From Aptenodytes patagonicus (Eukaryota; Chordata; Aves; Sphenisciformes; Spheniscidae), in contig NC_134961.1 of assembly GCF_965638725.1 (NCBI RefSeq), forward strand, positions 3,162,001-3,226,000: DNA of 64,000 bases. Direction: 5' to 3'. The notes under the pieces were generated by a model. The model ran no database searches, was not told the DNA's origin, and saw nothing but the letters and a program-made list of their open reading frames with translations. Both the position numbers and the translations under genes were made by a program. Within the stretch, counting starts at the first letter, position 1. Each line of letters begins with the position of its first letter. Of this stretch, positions 1 through 12,200 are shown piece after piece.

Positions 1-3000
1 TGTACAGTGATACAGCGAACAACTAGTTTTATTTTATTAAACTTTGTATTTTTAAGGCAGTTTTGCTTTTCCAAAATAAAACAAGGAATTGCGTGTCTAA
101 GAGTTGCTGTTGCTCTGAAAGCAAAGCAGGACAGAGTTGTATCATTCTGCTGTTGGTGCACGCTATAAAGCTCTTATGTATCCTCAATTCAGCTCGTATA
201 CGAGCAGTTTCACAACTACTGTATAGAGCTGAAAATGTTAACTGTAGCCATCTTGGAAAGGTAATACACGTGTTCCCCTCTGCCCCATCAGTTTTATGGC
301 AGAGTACTGCAGAGCTTTCAGATCAAGAGCATAACTGACTTAGCAAAGCTTGCTGTTTGTTTATAAGGTGAGTGAGCTATTTAATGAGCCATGAGTTTGT
401 ATTGATCCATCAGCAGGAGTGCCCCCAGGAACTTTCTGGTCTTTGCTTGAGAGCCTGGTGTTCCAAACCTTAACACCTGCTTTCTGCTAGTTACCTTAGT
501 GATGGTCTCTGACATATAATGCAACTCTCCGATTTTACCTGCTTTATTAGAAGTGTCTGAAAACTAGTAGGACTTCAGTGTTTAACTTTCAGGGAGAATT
601 AAAAAAAATATATATTTAATTTATATAGCCAGTGTCTTGAAGTAATGGATAAGCCTTGGCGCACCTCTTCCGTAGGTCAGCTGAAAGGTTTAATGAGGAA
701 AAGGCATTCAAATTCAAGTGTGTTAGAATGTAGGAAAAAAAGATGACAAGAACTAATTAAAATTCTTCAAGCCTGCCAGAAGAGAACAAAGCAATTAGTA
801 GAGGCTTTTAAACTTACAGGGTAGGGTTCTTAATTTAGCTGTTCTAGATGAATTGACAGACTTCTAGTCTACTGGAGGGAAGTGGGAGAAGAGACAGATT
901 TAGATTGCATAGAAAACAAAGGGTTTTTTTCATTACTGTTTAACAGAATAAAACAACGCCTCCCCCCCCCGCCCCCTGCCAAAGGAAGAAAGAAGATCTA
1001 ACTTATCTGGCTGCAAGACACAAAAATATCTCTATGTAAACTGGCATAGTACCAATATAAACTAAAATTACTATAAAGTATAAACTAAAATTAATATAAA
1101 GTGTATGTTGAATTTCCTTGTACTCTGTTGAAGCAGCTCACGCTGGCTTATCAAGTTTAGCATGCTGTTTTCCTTTGGTAGGATTCACAGGCCAAATCTT
1201 ACCTTCTTATTTGGTATGGGAGACCTGCGCATCTCACTCTGATCTAGAACTGAGTGTCATGGGAGTACAAGGAGGTCAGCAATGCTCTAGAGGCTACATG
1301 GCAAGAAAATAGTTTTGTATTCTCCCCAGTTTTTGGCTGAAGTGAAGGAATGCAAAACCCTGTCCTCTGTGCTATGATAAGCTGGAAGACCTTGTTGCTG
1401 TACTTCAGTATTTTTGGTAATTCCTGTGAATGACTTAGTTATCTGACTTTGCATTAGTTAGAATTTTATGGACCTGGTGCTGCAGTCGCTTGAAAGTTTA
1501 TGGAATATTTGGAAGGTTCCTAGCAATTAGAAGTTTCTGAAATTGAGGAGGCAAATCCACTTTGTGTATGTAGAGTCAAGACATTCTTTTGCGCTATGCT
1601 GGCAGAAAAGGCCACCTCTTATGCTGATTTCAAAGTGCCTCCTAAGCACCTCAAGTGATGCCTCTGACTTATTCATTGCAACAGTAGGGTTTTCTTAGTA
1701 TGTATACTGAGCTGAAAATGGGAGGACGATATAAGAGCAATCAGTGGTGGATTTCTTTTGATGCTTAATTAAGTTTGTTAACTGAATAATCAAGACCTTT
1801 AATTTTAAAATGGGGTTTCTCTAGAATTTTTTTCTGCAATGGATCTTCAGTCCAGTTGCAGGAATGAGAACTAATTTGATTCTTATGACTGGTTGTTTTT
1901 CTTAAACCAAAAAAATCTGAATGTAGTTATTTTGTTATTCCCTCCTACGCTTGTAGGCGTGTGTTAAAAAACCTGCATGGTAAATGGAGTGAATCTGTAA
2001 TGTAAGAAACTCCATCCGTATAAACTACGTTTCTCTTCCTTTCAGTCTCTTTGATAGTATACTTAGAACTCAAGAAAGACTAGATGCGTTAAAAAAAAAA
2101 AAAAGCTGAAAAGAATGGGTAAAGTCAGAAATCGCTTAAATTACATGAGGGATACTAGCAGACCTATTTCTTTAACAGGAGCCCCTTCCCAAACTCCCAA
2201 ACTTTTTTCCTCCTTCCTCTCAAAGAGGATAGAACGGCTTTCTGCATCCTGAGATCTGAAATGCTGACAAAGCTCATTTTCTGACAGGGTAGCCAAATAT
2301 CTCTGCTATTGTGAAATTAAATCTTAGAGTTAAATTGGCGTATATCTTGGCTCCGAGAGGAACCTCTTTTTATGCCTGGCAGATATCTAACCTGAAACGG
2401 CTTGCTCCTGTCACAGATCTATGGAGGGGATGTGTTGTATTAATTCAAAGAATTCTGTTCAGGTGGAGTGGGATAAAGATCTTGCAATTTATAACTTTTA
2501 CCTGTATGAAAGTAAAGGTTAGTTTAGGTCCCAGACCAAGTATTCAAATTAGAAGAGGTATAACTCACCTGTTACTATTGCTCAGTTGCTAAGATTGTGG
2601 GTAATTGGTCAAGCAGACATAACTGCAAAAATTATTTTTGATACCTAGGTATTCATTGCTTTCCCATGCTTTTTCTGTTAATTGTCCAATTAATTCCACT
2701 GATTCTACTCCCACGCAGTAGTTCAGTTCCTTTTCAGGACAGGACCTGAAGTCTGTTGAGCAAGGCATAGGTATTAACTGTGGACTTGCTACTTAAGGAC
2801 AAGCATGACTTCTGGTAGGTTTTCAAGAAGTCAGTCCATTTCTGTTGTAACCTCCAATTTTTATGAGGATCTGTTTGATACACCGAAGCGCAGAGCTTTG
2901 GTTGTAAGGGATTTCCATCTTGACCACTAAAAATTTGGCTTCTTGGCATTCCACTTTTCCATTCTAAACTCAACCATTGGTTATCATATTAGCTACTGTA

Positions 3001-3495
3001 GAAACTAGCAAATTTTTTTTTGTAGTTATGAAATGTCTGCTTTTAACTAAAAGTCAGTGGGTTTCAATTGTGTTACAGGTACAAAGTCAGTGCGTGCAGT
3101 TTTGCAGAAAGTCTGATTCTGTAATGGTTATTTTTAAAAGGCTAACCAGAGTTGTACGTCTTAATCTCCTGTTGCTTCTGGAAGACCACAGTTAGCATGG
3201 CCATTTGTTCTGGTGGCACTGTTATGACCATTCCAAGTAATCGTAGGTAACATAATGATCAAATTGACTGACAAAGGAGGCTGGCAATATTTGTGCTGAA
3301 CTTGAGAATATTTTATTAGAACAGCTCTTGAAAAGTAAATACTTCATGGACGTAGCAGAATTACCTGAAGTAACTTCAGATCAGAGTAGTTATTCATAAC
3401 ATACAAGGGAGAATGGGGAGGGGACATCAAATACGTTGAATGCTGTAAATTTCAAACAAACTTTTCTCTCTCGCTTCTCTCATTCTGCAATGTAG
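1..3495. other. JPT2 intron-like non-coding DNA
   Basis: AT-rich sequence with stop codons in all frames and no recognisable exon. It ends at the acceptor of JPT2 exon 2, so it is most simply read as part of JPT2 intron 1 of this left-hand copy. A poly-A run lies near 2090-2103 and a poly-C run near 963-970. I see no JPT2 exon 1 in it. Confidence 0.5.
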
Positions 3496-4283
3496 GGTGT
3501 TGAAGCCCCCTGGAGGAGGTTCTAGTAATCTCTTTGGGAACACAGAAGAAGTTTCTTCTTCAAGCAGGCCACACCGGATGGCATCCAATATCTTTGGAGC
3601 ATCAGAAGAACCTCAAAACATTCCAAAAAGAACAAACCCTCCAGGTAAGAGCAGCCACCTCCTTCAGCACAGTTGGGCTCTGAATTGCAGCACAGAACTG
3701 GTTTCGTATTCCTAAAGTGGAACACTGTGATCTGTCTGTCTTTTTTAGTTGCATTTTTACAAATTGAGTGGGCTTGAACAATAAATCTATTCAGACTGCT
3801 GAATATATGAATATTTCGGTGATCTACATGTTCACAGACTTCTTAGCACATCATCCAAGTCTAATTCTTTTCGAGTTGAGGTCTAGGAAAAGATGAAAGG
3901 AAACTGCTTCTATTCTAAAGCTGTGTCATCAGTTAGCTGCAGCAAGTACAGCGGTGAATCTGAGATCCTCTAGTGAATTCTTGTAACAAAGGATTTCAAC
4001 TAGTATCTTCAGGCAAGCAAAAGTAAGTCTCTAGGCAGTAGGGTCCTGGAAGTCTTTGAACTCATATCTTTTTAAAATTTTTTTAATATAGTGTGGTAAA
4101 ACTAAGTCATCTAGGAAAAAAGCTAACAACTGCCTTGCAGGGGGAAAAGAAAGCGGTATTTTTGAGGATTCTAGTTCTGCTCAGCCTCGTCCACGCATGA
4201 ATCCACCTGGTGGGAAGACAAGTGATATCTTTGGATCTCCTGTATCTACCAGCGTTGTGCGAGCACACCCAAACAAGCCTAAG
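3496..4283 (+). CDS. JPT2: JPT2 (HN1L) exons 2 and 3, partial gene
   Basis: Jupiter microtubule-associated homolog 2 is a small, mostly disordered cytosolic protein; its known role is binding NAADP and coupling it to calcium release channels. Two exons are seen: 3496-3644 (acceptor AG at 3494, donor GTAAGA) and 4141-4283 (acceptor after TTGCAG, donor GTATTT). The phases join cleanly (..NPPG then GKESGIF..). The translation shows the family repeats: [33 protein letters not shown] and [13 protein letters not shown], then AHPNKPK. These correspond to about residues 15-110 of the roughly 190-residue human protein. Exon 3 begins one base into a glycine codon. The first exon and the last two (DH-rich and the final NPPGGKSS exon) are not found downstream before the sequence changes character near 5.2 kb. 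Exon 2 is phase-compatible with the JPT2 exon 1 that lies at 63.6 kb, far to its right. It is either a partial duplicate or a misplaced piece of the gene. Confidence 0.9.
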
Positions 4284-5200
4284 GTATTTGTACTTCTTTC
4301 GCTGTCAAACCAAGAAGCTAGCAGCTCAGTGAGTTGTCTTACAGTCTTGTCACAATGCAATGCCTGTATTCTTTTTAAGATGACAGACCTGAATTATGCA
4401 TAGGGTGACTTCAAATTAGACAGTTATTCCTGAAGTCTCTTTCTGATAGCTTGTTATCTTTGGTATATCAGATCTCAGCGTGCTCTGTAGTTTGCAGTCA
4501 AACTATTAATTAGACTATGGATGTGTATTCAAAAAAAAAAAAAAAGCTTCTGAAGCCTTTGGTCTTCCTTGTAAGTGAGGTACAGCTGGAGTTCTTGGCA
4601 CACAGTCAAGAGGCATTTAAGCTAGATAGGGAGGAGACACTTCTCTTTATTCTGCCGTTTGGCAGAGGTGATCTTGATACCAATTCTGGAAAGTCGGTGA
4701 ACACCAGTGAGCTACAGTCATAAATCTTCATGAGGCCTGGCTGTGCCTTTCACCTCTCTTAAATATATGTATCTCCATTCAGCATGAAAGCACTTTAGCA
4801 CGAGACTAAGCTTAAGTGATCAACAGCTAACTCAAGATCAGCTCTGAGTGTCAGGTCCAGCATGCACTTGATTTTGTGATGTCAGACAAAAGCGTGTCTT
4901 GCTATATGAGTTGTCATTTTTTGCTCTTAAAGCTGGGATGTGTAATAGTTGGAGAGGCTTGTAGTTATGACCAAATCTGGTTTTGGATAAAAGGAGGATA
5001 CATTGCCAATTACTTTATTTCTGTATTTAAATGCTCTATATTTGGATTTACAGCCTGCTGCCTTACTCTAAGTAGATACTATTAAGTGAGCAGCTACTGT
5101 TTTGGCAATGTTTTTGACATGTCGGATAGCCTGGAAACTTAACATCCCATGAAACACGGCTCGTTGTCTTTGTGCTGAAAAAGTAGTAGTAGTAAATAAA
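4284..5200. other. sequence following JPT2 exon 3, no exon seen
   Basis: AT-rich DNA expected to be JPT2 intron 3. It has a 14-base A run near 4531. I see neither of the two remaining JPT2 exons. Base composition changes abruptly to GC-rich close to 5.2 kb. Confidence 0.4.
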
Positions 5201-7618
5201 AAACCAGTCCCCCCTGGGCTGCAACCCCGACCCACACCCTGTGGGTGTCGGGCCTCTGAGGAGCCCCTTGTTCCCTCTGCACATCCACCCGTAGTCTCTC
5301 AGCACGTACGGAGACCGCGGTCCCTTTCGGACAGGGACCGTCTCTTCGTTTTGCACCTCTCCAGTGCGAAGCAGTGACACCCTGCTCCTTCAGATGGGCT
5401 CCTTGCTGCTGTCCACTTCACCTACCAAATCAAGAGACGGTGACGTTGCATGCCATCCGACACCGTGTTTTATTCCACTGCATCCTGGTGAATTAATACT
5501 TGTGCGTTTAAAAAGAGGTGGATGTGCTCGGGTGGCTGTGGACAGGGAGTGTTAGTTTGTGGTCTGTGTTAGCTGCTCTTGTGAGGCCAGCAACATTTTT
5601 GTAGGCCACTAGAGGAGTCCAGCATGCACGTGTCCCCTGCCAGGCCCAAGCAGGAGGCTCGGAGCAGCGAAGGGCAGCGTGGTGCCCTTTCCCCTGGAGC
5701 GAGGGGCTCTGCCCTGAGGCTCACCTCAGCCCACCAGAGATCATTGCTTGGTCTCCTGCTCTCGGCTCTCTCCTCACGAACCGGAGGGCTGGCTCCTGGC
5801 CGTGCCACAGCTTTCTTCATCGCAGGGAGCCCCACGGTCAGCGCTGAGGCTGTGCGGCTGCTATCAGCCTTCAGCCCTGCACTGGGGCATCGGACATGGC
5901 GCGGGGCGAGGCACGGCAGGGGCTTGGCGTCTCACCCAGCCTTTCTCTCTGCTTGCAGCCCAGCTACCCGCTCCCCAGCCCTGCTGGCACTTCAGTAGTG
6001 GGGACCAGGGGAAAGAGCTTTCCTGGCCGGGGCAATGGGAGAGTTGGGTGCAGAAATGCTTTCTAGGTTGGTGCTGGGAGCCCCTGAGGAGGAAGCAGCA
6101 TGTCCAAAGGTGCCTGATCCTCCCCTGCCCATCAGGAGACCCTGCTGCTCCTCAGGGGTGGCAGTGCCCAAGGAGGTGCCATTGGCTGCCTGCTGCCCGC
6201 CCTGGCAGGCCCTGGGATGCACAGCAAGGCACTGGGAGGTCCCTGGGTGCCATGAGAAAGGCACAGCAATTCAGCAGTGTAAAATGGAAATGGTATATTT
6301 CTATGTAGGCAAAGTCAGGTCCCCGCAAAATCAGGGCTTTTCAGGAAAAAATAGCCTGCAGAGCATTAACAGACCGACCCAATCTCATGGAGCGCCGTTA
6401 AGCCTGCCTGGGCTCTGGAAGCGTCACTGCCACCACCCGCACGGAGTCCCCGCGGAGCCCGGGCAGGATGTGGGTGCCCAAGAGCCAGCAGTTCCGAGCT
6501 TCCTTCCCTCCTACTGCACAGCCCGCTCTCAGGCCCCCTGTTGCATGCATTATGGCAACCCAGGTGTCTGGAGAGGAGTTTTCGGAGGTGTCCCCATCTC
6601 ACCTCAGCTCCACCCTGCCTTTCTAACCAGGAGGTGTCGAACAAAAGGCTTGGGAGCCCGAGCAGAGCTTTGGCAGAGTCAAGCTACCCAGCTGAAAAGC
6701 TGCCCCCCCCCCATAACGGTTCCTGCCTGGGGTTTCATTGGCCCTGCGGCACACGGTGGTGCCTGCACAGCTCTGGGTACCCCTGACAGCGCTGGCCTGG
6801 GTGCCCCACTGTGCGAGTCCACGGATGCTTCCCCCTGCAGCTCTGCTCCCCTGGGTGCCCAGCACTACTCTTCCTTCTCCTCCTCCTCCTCCTCCTCTGC
6901 GTGTCCTCTCCCCCCGAGGAAAATCCCCTCCTCAGCAGGGACGTGCAGCCGCAGCAGGGCAGACTGCCAGAGACCAGGAGGCACACGGGCCACAAAGAGC
7001 AGGGCTGCAGCCAAGCCGGTACAGCAAAGCCTTGGGAGAGGGCTGCCCGTGGAGCAGGACTGAAGCTCCAGCCCTCTTCCCTGCAGTGGCCTTTCCCTGC
7101 CCCACCAAAGCTCACCCACTGTCGAGTGCACATTTCACAGCCACCGATGAAAGACCCACAGTGTCAGACCCAGTGGTTTGCAGATGGGGCTTTACTGGAC
7201 AGAAGGAAGCGTTGGTGTTAACAGCCTGGCTGGCCGGCACTGGCGCTTGTCATGCTGGAGGAGGCTCTTGCTGGACATCTCTCTCAGGAGCCTCTGTGCC
7301 CGAGAGGCTCTCCTGGCACTCGCCGATGTGGACTAGATCTGCTCCCCAGAGCTGCGGAGTTGAAAACAAAGCTCTGTAGTCTTGTATGCACAGGGAGGTG
7401 CAGAGCAACACTACAAGTCTAGTCAGGACACACGTGGTGGGATCTGCTTCTGTCTGGAGAGAGCAGGCCCGTAGTCCCTGTAATGCAATCCCAGCCTGCT
7501 GCTCTCCACGCCACGAGGGCTGTCAGGAAAAGACCCTCTTTGCCCAGGGGCTGCGGGGAGTCAAAGGAAGAAAGGGCACTGCCGGCCAGGGGCAAACACT
7601 GGGCATGTTTGGAGATCC
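5200..7618. other. GC-rich DNA without a convincing gene
   Basis: CpG- and C-rich sequence with many overlapping open frames on both strands that look like composition artefacts, since none matches a family I know. It contains a short CTC/GAG triplet tract near 6877-6898 that gives a run of glutamates on the - strand. It lies 3' of the duplicated CCDC81-like exons, so it may hold their 3' untranslated sequence or further decayed copies. Confidence 0.3.
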
Positions 7619-8480
7619 TTACCTGAGGGACGACTCCTCACCACCACGGCAATGGGCTCTTCCCTCTACCTTCTCAAGGAGGCGGGTCGCTGCTCCTCGC
7701 AAAGCCCAGTAGGTCCATGGGGAAAGGCTCCTACCGCAGCAAGGACAAAGTCTCACATCTCAACCGAGACCCTCCTGCCTCTCCCCTCTCCCAGTTGCCC
7801 CCGCCCCCATGGTCCCATTCAACCTCACAGCCCCCTCGGTGCCGGCTGTGCTTGGGGCTGCAGAGCGGCACCTGGCATCGGGGACTGACCCGTGCCATTG
7901 CCATGGCACAAGAAAGGAGAGGATGCTGTCTGTATCCAGCCCCGAGGCTCTGGGATTTGCTTCCCCCACCCACAGCTGGGTCACCAGCCCCCAGCTGGCC
8001 CAGGTCTGGCCTGAAGCTGGCCCACACTCACCTTTTCAGAGGTGAGGACCCTGAAAGGCAAAGACTCAACTTGTCCTCTGGGCTCTCCTCATCCTCCACG
8101 GATGGCTCTTTTCTGCCCTCTCCCCACCACTCTGGAGTGTCAGGAATGCAGGAGCCCTGCACAGAGAGAGAGGGGTGAGCACGGGAGATGTTGCTGGGCA
8201 GCAGAGAAGGTGCCTCGAGCTGGTACGGCCCCACACAGGACAGTCAGCCCCCACGCTCCTAGGGCTCAGGGACCTTCCCACCTTGGCCCCCCCGCAGGAG
8301 AGGAATGCTCCTTTCCTAATTGTTTTTCACTGCCTGCAGTACCTGGGCCTCCCATTGCTCTCGCTCTTCTTTCCAAGCCTTCGGGGGTGCCACTTTTGCC
8401 CTTGCCTTCTGCTGGTACTTCTTGCGCAAGGAGTCCCAGAGCTTGCGTCGTTCCTCCTCCGTGCACACGCGGGGCTGTGC
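7619..8480 (-). CDS. duplicated 3' exons of the CCDC81-like gene (copy B)
   Basis: Three exons in - strand order: 8480-8343 (acceptor CTGCAG, donor GTACTG; 46 codons, begins AQPRVCTEEERRKLWDSL), 8156-8032 (begins GSCIPDTPEWWGEG, ends PLKR) and 7730-7619 (begins RSLSPW, stop TAA). They mirror, exon for exon, the last three exons of the gene upstream (10399-10199, 9870-9713, 9409-9283). Intron sequence is also shared: 8590-8800 resembles 10500-10710, and 7715-8030 resembles 9395-9710. Phases are kept (0, then 2 bases, then 1 base) and all three exons are open although the residues have diverged strongly. No HU domain or start exon precedes this copy. It could be an alternative C-terminus reached by splicing past 9283, a truncated gene copy, or an early pseudogene. 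Confidence 0.5.
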
Positions 8481-9282
8481 CTGCAGGGCCATGGCAATGC
8501 AGCAGCAGGCAGTGTTAGTCTCCCCGGCGGAGGGCTGCGGGGATTTTAGGTCTCCCCCTCCCTCCTGCCCCTTCTTTTCAGCCTCTCCGTCAGCCCTGCT
8601 TTGCTCGCAGTCCTCACAGGCCCGACCGCAGAGCCTTTCTGCAATGACCCCTGAGCCAAGTGACCATGGGGCTGAAAGCAACCCAGCTGCTTGCGATCCC
8701 AGACAAGCCTGGCAGTGCCGTCGCCATTACAAACACCACCAAATCAAGTCTTTGGGTGTTTCTGGGGATGACAGAAGTGAAGGCTGTCTTCTAAATGGAC
8801 AGAACGACCTGCTGCCTCTTGAGAAATTCTCGGGAGAAGTGCTTCAGCCTTCAGCTAAGCAGACGGCAAGGCGTCTTGTAAGACATGACATCCGTAGAAC
8901 TATGCTTTTCTACAGGTGGATACGACACAGTCCCTCCAGGAGCCCATACCACGTACCGGTCCTGCCCTCCTCTTCCCTGGCCTAGCAGGGGGTGCAGGTT
9001 GGGGTGCAGCTTCCCGCAGTTGTTGGCTGCTGCGTGCCTCTTTCCCCGACCGACGCCACTGCAGCACTGCCAGCTCGCTGCAGACACACAGCGGGAGGAG
9101 GTGGTGTGAGCACAGGGGGACTGCTCTCCAGCCGGGGCTCCCAAGCTGGGTGCCTGCCGCGGCTGCAGAAGGCAGCTCTGCCAAGAGGCCGATGCCAGGA
9201 AAGCACCTCTCTCCCCTGGTGCTGCGGGGGGCGGGAGGAAGGGCACTGCGGGAGAGGAAGCACTGCCCGTGTCTGGAGAGAT

Positions 9283-12200
9283 TTACCACTTGAGCTTGTC
9301 CTGCAGATCCATCTGGTCATCCCTCTGCCCCCTGCCATTGCGGGCGACCTGCCCCAGGATGCACGTCACCACCTCCCACAGGGCCCGGTGTGTCCGTGGG
9401 GAAAGGCTCCTGCAACAGCAAGGACAAAGTCTCTCTGACCCTTCAGCCGTGACCCTCCTGCCTCTTCCCGCACCCAGCCCCACACATACGTGGCCCCATT
9501 CGGCCCCACAGCCCCTTTGAGGCAGGAGGAGTTGCAAGCCCTGGCTTTGGCCCCTGCCATCGGGCTCTAACCCAGCTCCTTCCCATGACTGGAGAAATCC
9601 CCGGGCGCTCTGTGCAGCCCCGTGGCTCAGCGGTTGGCTTCCTTGACCCACCACCGGTGGCTCACCACCACCCCACTGCCCCAGGCCTTGGCTGGAGCTG
9701 GCGCACTCTTACCGCTTAGGGGGGACAGCGTCATCCTCGTGGACTGTGGGTGGCTCTTCTCTGGCCTCTTCCCACTCCTCCATCATCGTCTCCAGGAGGT
9801 CGGGGCTGGACTCCCCCGTCTCCGTGCTAGTCGGGGGGCTGACTGACGATTGCTCAGAGGAACTGGATTCCTGCGCAGGAAGAGACTCTCATACAACAGC
9901 CCCGCACCCGGAGGGTGCTGTTTCCCAGCATGCAGACCCCCTGACCACTTCTGGCAGGGACGCTAGCGGGACGGGGAAAACCAGGAGACGGACCTCAGCA
10001 CTCCCTTGGGGTGACGCCTGAGCGTCACCAGGGTTTCACTACAACGCCCTGTCACCCCTCTTGCTCGGGAAAGGCAGCAGTCACCCGCCCAGCTCTGCTG
10101 CAGCAACGCTCCTATGACGGCTTGGGTGCTAGAGGTACCTTGCAATCTCAGCCCCCCTGGAGGAGAAAGTGCTCTTTTTCTGCAGGAATTCAAAGTACCT
10201 GGCTCCTCTGCGTCTCCTCTTGTCTCTTAGCCTTCGCTTTGGGCGTCCCCTTTTCTCTCTTAGCCTTCGCTTTGGTCGCTGGCGGGGTTTGCCGTTTACT
10301 TTTTTGGTCTTCCGCCAGCTCTGTTTTCTTCTTTTCCTTTTCAGCCAAGTATTTCTGGATGTGTTCTGGAAGCTTCTCCTTCGTCTTCGAGTGTTTATTC
10401 TGGAGGGAGACCAAAAGGCAACAGCAGGCAGCTTAGTCTGCCCTGCAGAGGGCTGAGCTGTTTTCATTCCTACCCTCCCTTCTGCCCCTTCTCTTCTGCC
10501 TCTCTGTCCACGCTGGTTTGCTCCCAGGTTCCTGCAGGCTCCACCAAAGAGCCTGTCTGTAATGACCAGGGAGCTAAGCGACCACCAGGCTAAAAACCAC
10601 CTGGCAGCTGGCTATCCCAGACAAGCCCTGCAGTCACGTTGCCGACAGAAACATCCACAAGTAAGGTCTTTGGGTGTGTTTCATGCGGCTAATGGAAGTG
10701 AAATGGCAGAGTAACCCGCCTCTCTTCAAGTAAGCACCAAAGCAACTAGTCAGTGGTCCCGTGAGCACAGAGTGAAGAATCTTGTGAGAATCGGCGTGCA
10801 TGGAGCGGCGCTTCTTTACAGTCCAGTACCACACGCTCACTGCAGCAGCCCATGTCAGGTACCTTTTCTTTCCTCTCAATAGTTCTGGCAACGAAGTCTA
10901 CTGTTCTGGGTTTGACCGGAGGAATTAGTTTCTCTTTCTCCTCCTTTTCCTTCAAGGACCTCCCCTGGATGGCCGGTAGCTGCCTGCAAAGACACAACAG
11001 GGTGCGTTGGCAGGAGCGCAGGAGGAGCTGGTTCTGCATCTTGTGCTTCCAAGTGGCGCACCTCCTTCTGCAGCAGAATGCGCTCTACTTGCCTCCTTGT
11101 GATCAAGTCCACAGAGACAGAGAAGACCCCAAGCTGTCAGACTCACATGTGCCCAACAGCCCCACTAAAACTCAGGATGCCCAGGTCTAGGCCCTCTCTT
11201 GCTGGAGCAACGAGAGGAACAGGGTCCCATGCTCGGAGGTACCGCTACGCCCTCCGGGTCAGGGCACTGAAGTCTGCTCAGTGGTCCGAAATACAGAGCG
11301 CTCACAGGCTGTACGAGCACATTGGGCGCCGGGGACGCAGTGTCAAAAGGAGGAGGACACGACCCCGTGAGAAAAGCAATCCTGCCGCTGAGCTCTCTTT
11401 GGCCCTTCTCTTTTGCAGGCCATAAGACAGGCGTGAGCATAGAAGAGGCTTCTGGTTAATCGGAGGGATCCTCTGCAGTAACTAACTGCAGAGCACTGTT
11501 CTCAGCAAACAGAAAGGTCGGGGTCATTTCCGTCTGAAGGGAAAGCCAAAAAGACCTTCCGCTCCTGGAATGAGCATTTGCAGTTAGTTACTCAACAGAT
11601 CTGCACACCAGGAGGAGCACAGAAAGAAATGGTGCTGCCGGCAGAGTCTCCCAAGAAGCTAGAAGATGCTTGCCATGCACCAAGAAACCATTAGTTAGTG
11701 GGACGTGGGATAACCACCCTTGGAGTTCGTCTAGCCTCTGTGTCCAGGAGAAACATCGCACTCCCACCGAGACGAGAGCACGGGGTCACCCTCATCCATT
11801 TTTGCAAGTGTCTCACCTGGCACGAGGCTCACTCCCCTCAGCTTTCTGACCCTGCTCTGACTTTACAGTCATCGCGGGTAACCGCTTTGGAGAAAGCCTT
11901 GCTCGACGAAGGAGACGCTTCTCGGCAAGATCCTCTAGAAACAGGAAAAGAGACGATTCTTCAGGACAGTATCTTGGTGTTGTTCTGGGAACTGGGTGCC
12001 TATTGTGTCGCAGTTCCAACGAGAGTGACGTGCAGGTCTGCTCAAGCCTGTGGTAACCCTGATGCAGGTGGCCCTTTTCATCCCTTTGGATGAAAGCCAT
12101 GTTTCCTGGGAGGTCTTAGGCCTTTTCCGACACTGTTTTTTTGTCCAGCTCCTCATGCCTACAGTGCACCATTATCGCCTGGGGAAAACTGTTTTGACGG

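Noticed and set aside
5624..9438. Long open frames on both strands in the GC-rich block (for example 6035-7063 +, 342 codons)
   Set aside because: They overlap one another in several frames, have proline/serine/cysteine-rich low-complexity translations and no family motif. High GC content depletes stop codons, and the supported exons here are on the - strand.
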